The notes below the pieces were generated by a model, which was given only the letters and a program-made list of their open reading frames with translations, was not told where the DNA came from and made no database searches. DNA of 64,000 nucleotides from Periconia sp. R9002. Lineage: Eukaryota > Ascomycota > Dothideomycetes > Pleosporales > Periconiaceae. Made by a program: the position numbers and the translations under genes. This document shows positions 50,616 through 61,697 of the stretch, piece after piece. How positions within the stretch are numbered: the first letter of the stretch is position 1; each line of letters starts with the position of its first letter. The stretch is taken from assembly GCA_023627715.1 (NCBI GenBank), contig JAMAHW010000011.1, positions 124,001 through 188,000 of the forward strand. Direction: 5' to 3'.

Positions 50616-53193
50616 CTACCTATCCCCCCTATACTGCGCCAAGAACCTCAACCGCTCCATAACACCCCCCCACCCATCCATGCTATGCCGCTCCTCCAGC
50701 CTCTTCAAAACCGCTGCGTCTCCACTCTCAACATCGACATCGTCCTTCTCGCTCCACACACCGCGCGTATCACGTGGCGTTTCCTGGCCGTCCGCCCAGC
50801 GTTCCAGGACGAGAGCAGCGAGCGTGGGACGGCAGCGCGTGCGTTTGAGCGCGGCGGCGATGACGGCGTCGGAGTGGCCTTTGTCGTGGTGCGTGGTGAA
50901 GAAGTCTTCGATTTCGAGGGATGTAAGGGGTGGGTCGGGGTCGATTTGCGAGGAGGTGGTTGAGGTGATGGAGGTTGTGGATGCGGGGGAGGAGGGGGGT
51001 GGGGAGGATGATAAGTGGAGTGCTGTGAGGGGCTTGGGGTTTGTTCTCGGGTTTATTGTGGGGAGGGCTTGTGGTTGTTGATGTACTTCGAGGTCACTGT
51101 GGTTGCGAACGTATTCGTGGTGATGCTCGAGAGGCTCGTCGAGGGGAGAGTTTAGAGATTGCCGGAATTCTTGCATCGAGTGTGTCGTCGATGTATCGGA
51201 GGGCGGTTCGAAGGCAGGTGATAAGGGGACGAGGGTAGAGTCTCCATGATCGTCCTCCTGTCCCTCACCATCGGCGAAGTCATCCTCGGAGTGTTGAGAC
51301 ATGTCTTTGGGCAGTGGCAGGGGAGAGATAGAGCTAGAACCTAAGGGCGATGAAAGGATTGCCTGAGTATTGAACGCATTTGGGTTTCGAACTCGAGAAG
51401 CTCGTGGTGTGGGTGTGTTGGAAGGATAGTCCTCTGAGTCCGCAGGAGGAGGGACGATGGCGTCAGAATTAAAATTATCGGAACCCAGATTTGGGAGCTT
51501 CTGTTCCTCGTTTTCGACGGCTTCGTTTGGCTCCAATTCCGATGGAGAAGACGAGGTTGCCGAGGAGGAGATTTCGAAAGGCTCTATTGTTGTCCGCGTT
51601 GGTATAGCCAAGTCGGAGAGAGCGGGCCTAGGCGTTAGTTGGGGTGATGGTGATGGGTGTGCACTCTTTCGTTTTTTTGCGGGAGGGGATGATTCATCAT
51701 GGGTAGCCTTGGCCTCGATAGTCTCAGGTTTAACCGTGTGCTTCTCGTAGTCGATTGACTTTGTGGCCTTGGCGTACACTTCAGTAATGTACTCGGGCGT
51801 TTTATCGACAACTGTTGAGGAAGATAACTGTAGTTGAGGATTGTCCATCGATTCTTCTGTGTTGGATGTGTCCTCACCGGCTGCAACAGCGAAATCGGCT
51901 TTCTCCTTTGGTGATAGAGCGATCCATTTCAACATGAGAGCTTCGTGGAGCCCAGCTGGATGTTGAATCAGTATTTTAAGCCAAAGCAAAGAAAAAAGAG
52001 AGAGAAAAGGCATGTCACCCACCGTAATCGAGCTCAGGTTGTTCCCGCCACACATCCCATCTGTTAGCATTCGCAAACATCGTGTATCCAGGAGGTATAT
52101 TGCCTTTGTGATTATGGACGAGGTACTGTCCAAAGCCCGATCCTTTGGCGTCATCTCGTTTCCGCTTGTTTGGAGCAGTAGTAGATGGAATTTCTACGCT
52201 TTCAGCCTTTTCCTTAGTACCGACATTCCGGTCAGGAATAACTCCCGAAGGTCGTTCCTGGCTGCTTTCAATTCTCTTTTCTACCTTTCGCTTCACTTGT
52301 TGGTGCTTCGCTTCGGGATCCATATCCCACTGTGGCTTTACTACTCTCTCAAAGTACTCTTGCCACTGTTTGGCCGTTTGTTTTTTCCCCTCGGCGAAAG
52401 CCTCCCAAGCGTTGATGTATGCGTCGCCCGTTGTGCCTTCGATATCCTCCTTGAACGCATATAGTTCTTCATATTCTGCGGCACTAAAGAGTTTAATCAA
52501 ATTAGACAGTGGAATTGTGTCGCGTTTGGCAATACTGATGTCTCTGTTTGAGGAGACCGCCGTTTCCTTTGCAGCCGACTTGACGGAGGCAGTTGCTGCA
52601 GGCTCGACTTTGGGATCATCGGTGGGCGGAGACGGAGGCGCATTGTCTGGGATATTGAAGGCAGAGGGTGGGCGATCGCGCAGCTGCCTCCTGTAACGAT
52701 CGCGCCATGATTGCCAGGGGTGCTCAGGATGTATGGCTTCTAGCTTTTTGTATATCTCGTTGCCGTCGGCGAGCCCACCTTTGCTTTCACAGTCGCGCAC
52801 CCACTTGTACAGTATCCTATCTTCCTCGGCGGTAAATTTTGCCCTTTTGGTCTGGTTGGGTCCACCTCGGCGCGCGGTGCCTTCTGAAGCAGAGCCCACG
52901 GGCGGTCCTGCTAGGTGATCGTCGGGATTCTGGAGTTCGCCAGCTTTGATGGATTTCTCGATGAAGGTGTACGAAATGCTTCCAGGTGGGCAGTCGCTTC
53001 GGAAGTGGTCTGCGATCCTGTAGTCGGCTTTCTTTTCCAATGCGATAACAGTACCGCCATTACTCTTGATCTGATCTAGAAAATGGGTGCGCTGGGGTAC
53101 GCGCTGGGCAACCCAAAAGGATTTACCGGAGAACAGTTGGCCTTGAACGTCGGCGTCCTCAGCTACGCCGTCGTATACAGTCGGAGCAGCCAT
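50616..53193 (-). CDS. RAP1: Telomere-binding / shelterin protein Rap1
   Basis: Rap1 joins telomeric complexes and controls telomere length and silencing. Exons 52023-53193 and 50616-51955 with a 67-nt intron (51956-52022) give 836 residues; the junction yields WREQPELDYAGLHEALML. I start at the Met opening AAPTVYDGV because this is the conserved beginning of the BRCT domain (about 15-95: LFSGKSFWVAQRVPQR, NGGTVIALEKKADYRIADH). A Myb domain follows at 116-172 (KFTAEEDRILYKWVRDCE, HPWQSWRDRYRRQL). A second helical Myb-like unit lies around 235-310 (AYINAWEAFAEG, TAKQWQEYFERVV). The middle is disordered. The C-terminal RCT protein-interaction domain (about 745-836) has EDFFTTHHDKGHSDAVIAA and CRPTLAALVLERW. 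A longer start at 53301 is possible but less likely. Divergent from SWF1. Confidence 0.93.
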
Positions 53194-53655
53194 GGCGTTG
53201 CATTGAAAGGCAAGGAGGTGTGTGAAGCGTGATGCGACGACTAGGTCAACTTGACCTCGAGGCTCGAGGGTTGCAGGGGACGCGCCGTTGGACGCGTTCA
53301 AAGAGCGCGGGGGCTTATGTCAGCAGCCGTGTTGCTACGGTAATTTGGACCAATCAAAAGCAGATTATAAGTAAAAGAAATGAGCTTATACCCAACTGAG
53401 TGAAATTGATGAGCCTGCCATTGGCTCATTTCAAAAAATAAATCGATCGCTCTTTAGCGGGATTGGACAATCGATAAGAACATGTGCGTCTCGTCACTTT
53501 CTGTAAAGATGATGGTCAACACTCCGTTCTTCACACGACAAGAGCGGCAATGCCACAATAGTCTCATTCAAAGGCCGGCTGCAAAAGGATCGCCTTGGCT
53601 ATGTCCGCCTCCAAATAACCTACACACACATCACACATTTCAAGCAACAGTCGCC
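53194..53655. promoter_or_regulatory. Divergent RAP1 / SWF1 promoter with three CCAAT boxes
   Basis: 462 bp. CCAATC is at 53350-53355 on the plus strand; ATTGG (CCAAT on the minus strand) at 53420-53424 and 53462-53466. The middle one sits inside an inverted repeat, GAGCC...GGCTC, at 53411-53427. Confidence 0.45.
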
Positions 53656-55022
53656 ATGGGCCTCACGCGCGCCATTGCCATATTCGCCGTTACGGTGTCG
53701 CTGTTCACTTTCGTAGCCTTCTTCGGCCGTCTGCCCACCTTTCGGTTTGAATGCCCTCCAATGCGTCACAATTGCATACTGACACCTCCTGCAGGAACAC
53801 GCCCATCGGCTTCTGCCACCGTCTGATTGTGATACACATACCCTCGGGACTCCGCAAGCTAGATGTCAGACTCACAGGCGGCCGCATTACAGAAGGGGGC
53901 TCCCGGTTGGGGCATTATCTCATGAACGAGAAGCACCCCGTGGTCATGATTTTCTTTCTCGGCCTCGTAACCATCTCCGTCGCGCTGTTCGTGCCTGCCG
54001 TTTGGCATCTGCTTCCAGTATTCCACAAGTTTCTGGTGCCGCTCATCGTGCCATTACCGTACCTCTTCACCTATCTGAGTGCGACGAGAAACTCTCAGAC
54101 ATACATCACACCCTTGAACCACGCTGCCCAAATGCGACATTACCCTTATGATCGCATTCTCTACTATCCTGGCAATACATGTCAAACCTGCAGGTTCCTC
54201 AAGCCCGCCCGGAGTAAGCACTGCAGTATCTGCAAAACTTGCGTCGCTCGATGCGATCACCACTGCGTGTGGGTGAACAATTGCCTGGGGCGGGGGAACT
54301 ACAAGTGGTTTCTCGCCCTGCTACTTTCTACGAGCATTATGCTCGCATATGGCGCATACCTCGCCTACATCACACTTACACCAGAGGTCAATAAGCATTA
54401 TGCGGAGTTCGAGAAATGGTACCGGTACCGGCCTGACCCATTCGCGAATCCTGGTGGCTGGCGCACGTTTTTTGACGAGAAACTCCACTACTTCTCTATC
54501 TACGCAAGTATCTACATCGAACAGGGAGGAGTGAATGGGGCAGGAGTCGGCCTTTTGGCTCTTCTCACCTGGCCGCTTCCACTTGGGCTTTTAGCTTACC
54601 AAACCTATCTCATCTATGCCGGCATGACGACCAACGAAAGCAGCAAATGGGCAGACTGGCGTGATGATATGCTGGACGGCGTAGTTTTCCTTGCCAAACG
54701 GAGGGACGACACATACCAAAACAACCGGTTTCATAGCCCTATTTTCTCCGACTCACAAACGTCGTCTTCATCAGGCACTCCAATTGACACACCACCCGAG
54801 ACCCCACCAGAAATCGAAGAACCGCCCACGACATGGCCGCTCGAGAGTCGGCATGTACTCATTCGCACGACCAACGGTCAACCACCCACCAAACTTCCGC
54901 CGCGCATACAAGCTGTGGTCGCCAACAAGGAGAGTTTCGAGCGAGTGTGGGATCTAGGGAAGGTGGAAAACGTTTATGACTTGGGCTTCTGGGACAATCT
55001 CCTCCATCTTCTGCGGGATTAG
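53656..55022 (+). CDS. SWF1: Palmitoyltransferase Swf1 (DHHC family)
   Basis: Swf1 S-palmitoylates Cys next to the membrane span of SNAREs and some other single-pass proteins in the ER. Exons 53656-53744 and 53795-55022 with a 50-nt intron give 438 residues; splicing restores FGRLPTFRNTPIGFCHRL, a Swf1 hallmark. Hydrophobic segments are at the N-terminus (about 5-24), VVMIFFLGLVTISVALFVPA, FLVPLIVPLPYLFTYL, then two after the cysteine-rich domain. That domain has CQTCRFLKPARSKHCSIC, KTCVARCDHHC near residue 184 and WVNNCLGRGNYKWF; the catalytic Cys of DHHC is present. The C-terminal cytosolic tail is Ser/Thr/Pro-rich and ends EKVENVYDLGFWDNL-like, with WDLGKVENVYDLGFW conserved in fungal Swf1. 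Confidence 0.95.
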
Positions 55023-55547
55023 ATCAGATGAGATGGTATTTCACTCTATAAAAAATCTGTATTACGAATAACAATGAATATGTAATGTCGGCAGCTCGAG
55101 CTCCAACCTTTTCAACCGTATCTTCTAACACCACGCACAACTCGTATGATTCAAACCAAAGCTCCTTCAATAAAAAGGGTCCAAGATCGTCGCATCCTTC
55201 GTGAAAACCGGTTCGCTTCCCCACAGCCGTCGTGATTCCCTTGCATTGCCTACCCACCGCGACCCCTGGCAAGCCCATGACATCATCTTACGTCGGACCC
55301 TTTTGCGTCAACTACGCAACATCGAACCAAGCTGTACATAAATCAAGGTAGACGGAATTTCTTTTGACCTCTAATTTTCCTCCATTTATCCACGCATTTC
55401 CACCTAAAACTATAACAATTGGCTCCATCGCGGTTGGTGATTACCAGTAATAGACCGTGACTTATTCCCATCCGTCTCATCCACCATCGAAATACAGGTT
55501 ACAAGAAGTACCTAGCACCGAATCAATTCAAAAAGAAGCAATCCAAT
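55023..55547. other. Intergenic: SWF1 3' flank and promoter of the Gln-rich gene
   Basis: 525 nt. No coding signal is recognised. Confidence 0.5.
55169..55174 (+). terminator. Polyadenylation-signal-like AATAAA after SWF1
   Basis: AATAAA lies 147 nt past the SWF1 stop codon. Suggestive only. Confidence 0.3.
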
Positions 55548-56231
55548 ATGTCTCGATCCCTCAGCAAAAAAGAAGTCCAGGGGCAACAGATCCAACAGCA
55601 ACAGCAGCAACAGCAGTATGGGCGAGATGTAGAGACGCAGGAACATCATGCCTCTGCGAATGCTTCTGTACGTCTCTTCTTGCCCTTCATTCTTCGTTAT
55701 CCTCTCATCTACCTACATTTCCTTTCGTGGGATACCGTTGCTGTTCCTGGGCTGCGTAGCAGCAACATTGATGAATCATTTGTGTGAATAGCACATGGCT
55801 GACGATGGGAACAGGCTGGTCTAAATCTTAACCTCCTCGGCTCCCTAGGTGGTGCCTTCTCCTCGAAGCAAAAAAAGACCACGCACTCGAATCCCGATGG
55901 GTCGAGTTATTCTGTCGATGAAAGGCATGATCAAGGTAACGTTTACCCAACTCATCTCACCTCAACACCCATCAACCCCACTTATCCACATCCCCAACCC
56001 CTACAATCAAGCAAAAGTAATCCCAGCAAGATTCGACCAACATGACTGACGGGGAATCAAACAGGTAACGCAAGCGGAGCAGCGCAGGGAAACGCGTCGG
56101 CTTTCGCGGCGGGAAACGCGGAACAAGGTGGGCGTAAGCAGAAGAGCAGAGAAGTTGGGCAGGGCCAACAGCAGAGCAGAAGTATCCAGCAGGGAAGCCA
56201 GAAGATTGATCACTTGGGGATTGAGGGATGA
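55548..56231 (+). CDS. Small hydrophilic Gln-rich protein of unknown function
   Basis: Not recognised as a named family. Three exons, 55548-55667, 55815-55935 and 56065-56231, with introns of 147 and 129 nt, give 135 residues. Coding status rests on three exons that keep one frame across two standard GT-AG junctions and read a coherent composition: MSRSLSKKEV, a run of nine Gln near 16-24, GLNLNLLGSLGGAFSSKQKK, SNPDGSSYSVDERHDQGNASG, then Ala/Gly/Asn-rich and Gln-rich segments ending KIDHLGIEG. There is no signal peptide, membrane span or cysteine. The GGAFSSK...DPDGSS-like block looks like a conserved core, but I cannot confirm homologues. The second intron is bordered by an exact AGGTAACG repeat at 55934-55941 and 56063-56070. 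Confidence 0.65.
55590..55616. repeat. CAG/CAA run encoding poly-Gln
   Basis: CAACAGCAACAGCAG-type triplets in frame in the first exon of the small gene; length polymorphism is likely. Confidence 0.8.
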
Positions 56232-58284
56232 ATTTCTTGAAGAAGGAGTTGGTGTTGGCAACATAGGCTGGATGGTAGGGAGGGTGTTTGAAAGGTCGAA
56301 CTGTCATGTTTAACGATTGAAATGTGTTCCAATGCAGCGTTTGAATTCCATCTTGCTGTCTCATGAACTTGGAAGATGGAGAGTGATGATTTACGCCATG
56401 ACGATGAGTCTTTGTCATAAGTCTTTCGCCCTCACATTACTACACATATGTGTCATTTCTCCTTAGTACACCCAATAAATAATCCACCATTCACCTTACC
56501 AACGTGTATGCACTCCACATGTACATCTCACCAGATATTCTTCCCCCCCCACCCCTCACCCCCACTCGACGTCAAAAGATCCTCCAAGCCAGCCGTCAGT
56601 CCGTCTCACCTTAGCTTCTCAACCTAAAATTTGTGAACTTGGACTTAGACTAACGTAGCCGTTGCAGAGTGGGTCCGGGATCTTATCCGTCGTTCGGCTC
56701 TTGTACACTAGGTTCAAGTTACACATAAGTTGTCTGGAGGCGTAACTCGATGTATGCAACGTCGAACTGGTTTGTAGTTAGTCATGGGATTATCGATGGT
56801 AATGTTAGGCATGCAGCGCGTAGGGTCGCTATCAAACGGTAGCTAGCGCTATAGCCCGTTGAATGTCATGTGGCTTCTACGACGGTAGCACTACATGTCG
56901 ATTCGCTGTGCTGTACGGTGCTGCGCCGTAGGACGTTGTATAGGCAATTAGGCTAGCAGTGAGGAGCCGCATCGCTGGGTCGTCTATCCACTCCTGTTTT
57001 CGGAGGAGGGGGAAGGAGAGATGATTAAACGGCGACTTTTGGCCAGCGTCTCCACACATTCGTTACTTGCATGGCCGGCTTGGCCGTCGGTGTGGCGTCT
57101 CCTCCCTCGTGCGTACAGAACAACGTCCAGCTACCGCGCAGCAAATGAGCACGCACTGCCAGTCCGAGGCGTGCATGGGGCGGCTACCAACAGGCCCTTC
57201 TCATTGCTCCCTCGCTCTTCTCCACAGACGCACGACACCGCTTGCCCTTCGCCATGCAACCGTTTTTTGCGTCCACGGCTCTTTTTCCCCTTAAGGAGCG
57301 CACCCCCCATGCACAATATCAACGCTTGGCTGTCGTGCGTGAGCGCGCTTGATAGGTTTAGCGTCTGCGAGTTGCAACTTTGGGGGGTTATAAGCCCGCA
57401 ATATGCGCTTGTTGGTTGTCATTCGTGGTTTTGTGGCCTGTTTGTGGTCCTGGAATGACCTCTTGACTGAACCGCTGCAGTGATTTGGTGTGCATGTGTG
57501 TATATGTGTGCGCGGTAAACGTACCGTTTCATTTCTGCAATCGGTCGCGGGAAATTCTTCACTTTTTGTTTGATGCTCGCGGGTAACGTTGCGAAATTCG
57601 CATTACGGGGGGAGGGGGGTGGAGGTTGCATGCATGGAGCGACCAACATCGTAACCCGCTTTCGCTTCATATGCCGCTATGCTACAAGAACATGTAGGTA
57701 TGCCAATGTCATGATACGCTCCAGCCCTCTTACTCTCTCCTTCCCCTTCCTTTCCTCTTTTTCGCATCTTCCCTTTCTCGCGCACGCTCTCCTTGGCTTC
57801 TGTTCGCCCCGGCCCACCCCCAAATGCCTGCACCACATGGCTTCCCGCGACTAACTACATAAGCCCTTCACCCCACTCACAGCCCTTTATATATCCTGCT
57901 GGCGTGTGCTCTTCCCACCCCATTCTTCCACCTTCAACCATCCTCCCTCCCCCTCCCCCCTCACCTATCCCTCTACGTGTTGAACCGAACTCGTTGGGCC
58001 ATCTTGCCTTGCGAAAGCTGGCGTCGGCCCGATCACGCTCCACATCTACATACGATACCTTACTAGTCAGTCCCGTTGGATCTGACTACAAACGCCGAAT
58101 CCTCCAATAACCAACCTCATTTTCAAAATCGCCCACCAGACCCTTTCGCACTTTGGACCGGCCCGCAGTTCTCGTCAGCCCCAATTTACCCGAACGCCCC
58201 CCCGTCTAGTGCCGACGATCGAGGTGGATTCTACTAAGACCGGCGGATCAACTCGCAAAGGGAAGAGGAAGACGAAAAGCGATC
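56232..58284. other. Intergenic: 2-kb region upstream of the methyltransferase gene
   Basis: No gene is recognised. A C-run sits near 56546. The last ~550 nt (57720-58270) are C/T-rich, as expected for a leader. A stop in frame just upstream (58207) supports the methyltransferase start at 58285 unless a further 5' exon exists. Confidence 0.5.
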
Positions 58285-59851
58285 ATGACTTCTCCAAAAG
58301 CTTCCCCGAAGACTTCCCCGAAGACTTCTCCAAAAGACCCGGCTACGCGCACCTCGCCTACTTCGCCCGGACGTGTGGTAGGGGGATCGCCTGGAGAACC
58401 CCAGCTTTACATTCCGGACTTGGCAGTCGAGGCTGAGACTGACGAGGTCAGTTGCTGTTGTGGTGTGGGAAAGGACATGGGCTGACTTTTGTGTTTGTAG
58501 CTTGGTTCGGATGACGGCGATTCAGCTTATGGCGAAGATTTGTGAGTGACCCCTTGTGATCGATACACAGTGAAGGCAAGAATTGCTTGTGGAGCCGAGG
58601 AATACAAACTGTTTGCTAATCATGCCTCAGGGAGAGTTATACGACATCTCTGAAATCGAGTGTCTTGAAGTGAGTTCCATTGCACATGCTTTTGTGCTCT
58701 TATAAATCTATATATATCGCAGTACTCATGCAACTCAGTTACCGCTACGAGAATGGTAGGCGGTACCATGGTTTCAAGTCAGACTCGAATTACATTCTGC
58801 CAAACGATGAGGTACTCATGACCAACCACTCTTGTCTTCTTTCCAATGATCTGACGGCACATGCAGGAAGAAAACGACCGTCTTGATCTTTTCCACCATA
58901 TCCAGACCCTTCGTCTAGGCGGCGAACTCCATCTTGCTCCACTAGGCCCTGAACCTGGACGTATCCTGGATGTCGGTACGGGCACGGGCATTTGGGCGAT
59001 AGATATGGGCGATAAAGTACGGTTCAACAACTTCATATCCAACTTCTATCCCTCCCGAGGTCTTCAACACTGATATTGACGAACCTGGTCACAAATCAAA
59101 AACATGAACTGATTTTTTCTCCTCCAGTACCCAACCGCCGAAATCCTCGGCAACGACATCTCCCCCATCCAACCCTCGCTCGTCCCTCCCAACGTTAAAT
59201 TCGAAGTCGACGACGTAGAAGACGAATGGGTCTACTCCACCAAATTCGACTACATCCACGTCCGCTACATGTCATGCACCATCCGTGACTGGCCCAAACT
59301 CGTCCGCCAATGTTTCAAGTGAGCCCACTCCCCACCTCCCACCCCCCGTCACCCTCCTCCCCACTAACCCACTCCCCACCTCCAGATTCGTCAAACCCGG
59401 CGGCTGGGTCGAATTCAACGACTTCGACGCCCACTTCTACACGTCCGCAGGCGGCGAGTACAACGAATCCAACAGCATCTACAAATGGGCGGAGCAACTC
59501 CGCGAGGGGGTCCGCAAACTCGGCGTCGAACCCGACCCGGGCCCACAACTCGAGGGCTGGGTGCGCGATACAGGCTTCGTCAACATCAACACACGCACCT
59601 TACCCTTTCCCGTCGGCACGTGGCCCAAGGACAAGACGCTCAAGGAGATCGGCGCCTTCAACCTCATCAACTTCATGGATAACGCCGAGGGCATCAGCAT
59701 GCGGCTGTGGACGCTCGCGCATGGCTGGACCCCCGAGGAGATTCGCGTCATGGCGGCGAATGTGAGGCGCGATTGGAAGAATCCCAGGTTGAGGATCCAG
59801 CATAATTTCTACTGCGTGTGGGCGCAGAAACCGAGTGATGCGGTGGATTAA
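58285..59851 (+). CDS. LaeA/UMTA-like SAM-dependent methyltransferase
   Basis: Class I methyltransferase of the large fungal group that includes the secondary-metabolism regulator LaeA. Exons 58285-58446, 58501-58541, 58631-58669, 58739-58811, 58867-59016, 59128-59318 and 59386-59851 give 373 residues; exons 2 and 3 are only 41 and 39 nt. The N-terminus is disordered, with repeated SPKTSPK-like units. [12 protein letters not shown] and [18 protein letters not shown] precede the SAM motif [13 protein letters not shown] (about 139-151). Then come [51 protein letters not shown], and a C-terminal segment with [13 protein letters not shown] and [10 protein letters not shown]. Every intron junction restores a conserved block. 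The methyl acceptor is unknown for this group. No biosynthetic genes adjoin it, so a cluster role is not suggested; a paralogue rather than LaeA itself is likely. Confidence 0.92.
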
Positions 59852-60775
59852 TGGATCGTAAACTTCCACACGCATCGTTCTTCCCTTCTATACACCCCGG
59901 ACGGCCTGTTTGTTTGAGAATAAGGATTCTTACGTCTGCATCCATCCATTTAGTCTCCTGTCTATCTATCCCCCGTCTTCCTCTTCCCACCCCATGTCTT
60001 TTTTTTCATCACGGTACCTATACACAACATGCGAAAAGCGAGCGGGTTTACATACATTATCTTCCATCCATCCATCTTTAACGCGCATTGGGAACCTTCT
60101 TTCTCTTTTTGCGCTTTTCTTCCCCTTGTCAATAAAATTTCCCTTCCTTCGTGAGTTCTCTTAGCAAGAAAGCAAGCGATGCTGCTGTTACCTACTTAGC
60201 CTTGCGTGCGTACATAAATAGGTATATACTTCAAGAGAAGTACCTTGTATGTATGTCTTACGTCTCTGTTTCACCTTGGCGTGGCGTTTTGCTAGATTTA
60301 GGTGATATATTATTTTAGAATACAATCGTCACATCTAACGTAAAACTTTTTAGGGTAAGGTGAGCGCCTGGGGGAGGGGGGGAAGGAACTCACAGCACTT
60401 CGATATCGTGATCCTACCCTTTGTAATTCCTGACTACGACATTAAAAGTGCGAACAAGGGCTGTTTGTTGATCAATCGATTGAAGCACCCAATAACGGCA
60501 ACAAAAACAATCAAATGCCACACAACACAAATGTCTTTATTAATCATAATTTCGTGAAAAAACAGCTCAAGTAGCTAGCTACATACACGTACCTAGGTAC
60601 GATACACGTAGGCGCATCTGCGTAGGTACCTATTCTGTGTAGGCACCTATGTATCTCTCCCCAAAAAACCATCCCATTCCCAATCCACTCCTTCCTCGCC
60701 GAAACCAACATGTACACTTCCCCTCAACAATACCAAGCAAGCAAGCAACCGTCATAACACCGCCAAGTAATCCTT
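59852..60775. other. Intergenic between the methyltransferase and the Cys-rich peptide gene
   Basis: 924 nt with convergent 3' flanks. It contains a perfect palindrome CGTACCTAGGTACG at 60588-60601 and related GGTACC/CCTA words up to 60660. No gene is seen. Confidence 0.5.
60131..60136 (+). terminator. Polyadenylation-signal-like AATAAA after the methyltransferase
   Basis: AATAAA lies 280 nt past the stop codon. Suggestive only. Confidence 0.3.
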
Positions 60776-60907
60776 TTACATGACCGTACATGGGATGCAG
60801 CAAAACGAGCACCCATCCCCACACTCAATGCAGCCCGTCTTCACGGGGGTACCCGCGCGCGCGGGCTTGACGATCGAGGAGACGGAGGATGTTGTAGAAC
60901 CGGGCAT
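60776..60907 (-). CDS. 43-residue Cys-rich peptide ending in a CaaX-type motif
   Basis: A short open frame with a good start context (CACAAAAATGCCC) and a composition unlike random DNA. The N-terminal 25 residues are Ser/Thr/Val/Pro-rich and begin MPGSTTSSVSSIVKPA. The last 18 hold six Cys, pattern CxxCxxxCxxCCxxC, and end C-T-V-M, which fits the CaaX consensus for farnesylation. There is no signal peptide. Two readings are possible. One is a prenylated lipopeptide pheromone precursor: ascomycete a-type precursors are short, often start MPS, and end CVVM or CTVM, but usually have a single Cys. The other is a small Cys-rich peptide anchored to membranes by prenyl and acyl groups, or binding metal. 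Nothing adjacent supports either. Coding status is inferred from pattern alone. Confidence 0.5.
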   Translation of the reverse strand: MPGSTTSSVSSIVKPARAGTPVKTGCIECGDGCSFCCIPCTVM

Positions 60908-61697
60908 TTTTGTGTTTGGAGTGCGGTGGTGGCTTCGTGTGGTGTTTGTACGTAGGTAGGTATGTAGGTAAGGTGACTGAGAAGTAGGTGTGTTGTTAGC
61001 TATGCGTTGTTGGTTAGGAGGTTGGAGATGAGAGACGTACTTTGTTTGTGTAAACGCGGGGATAGAGATTGGTGTTTAAAACGATAGGATGTGGTGTTGA
61101 CGTGCGTGTGTAGTGTAGAGTAGTGTATGAGCTTCGACGAAGAGGAGGTAAGGTACAAAAACAAGCTGAACAAGGACGTCCGTACTCACTTATCACGTAT
61201 TACGTTTCCTTGGCTTGCTTTGCCCTCGCCCATCACCCCTGCTCACTTCGCCAGATTGAATACGTAGGACGCTAAACGTGTTCGAGGTTAGCTTCTAACG
61301 CATCTTGGATGGATGGAGAAGGGTTGCGGAGGATGACGTATGGCGGTGTGGGTATTGTGGCGGTGCGGGGTGGCGCTAGAAATAGACTGTGGTTATGTAC
61401 ATACACCTTCAATGGAAAAGAAATCCAATTTAATCTATAATGACTATGGGAATAGCAAGGTAATTAACACTTTGATTCGTCGTCCATTGCGGGAATGAGG
61501 TGAGCATACTGTGTATTCAAGATTTGACTTACGATATACAGTTTTAGTCCTGGTTCTACGTTCTCTATGAATGCAACATACTACGAGGGTATCTACCAGC
61601 GATACCATCATTGATAACCTATGAACTACCTGCACAAGATATCAGGAAACTACCTATATAGCCAACACGCCCAACATCACCCAAACACATCCCCCAT
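60908..61697. other. Intergenic: upstream of the Cys-rich peptide gene
   Basis: 790 nt. Just upstream of the peptide gene (60947-60972) are GTAGGTAGGTATGTAGGTA microsatellite-like words. No further gene is recognised. Confidence 0.5.
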
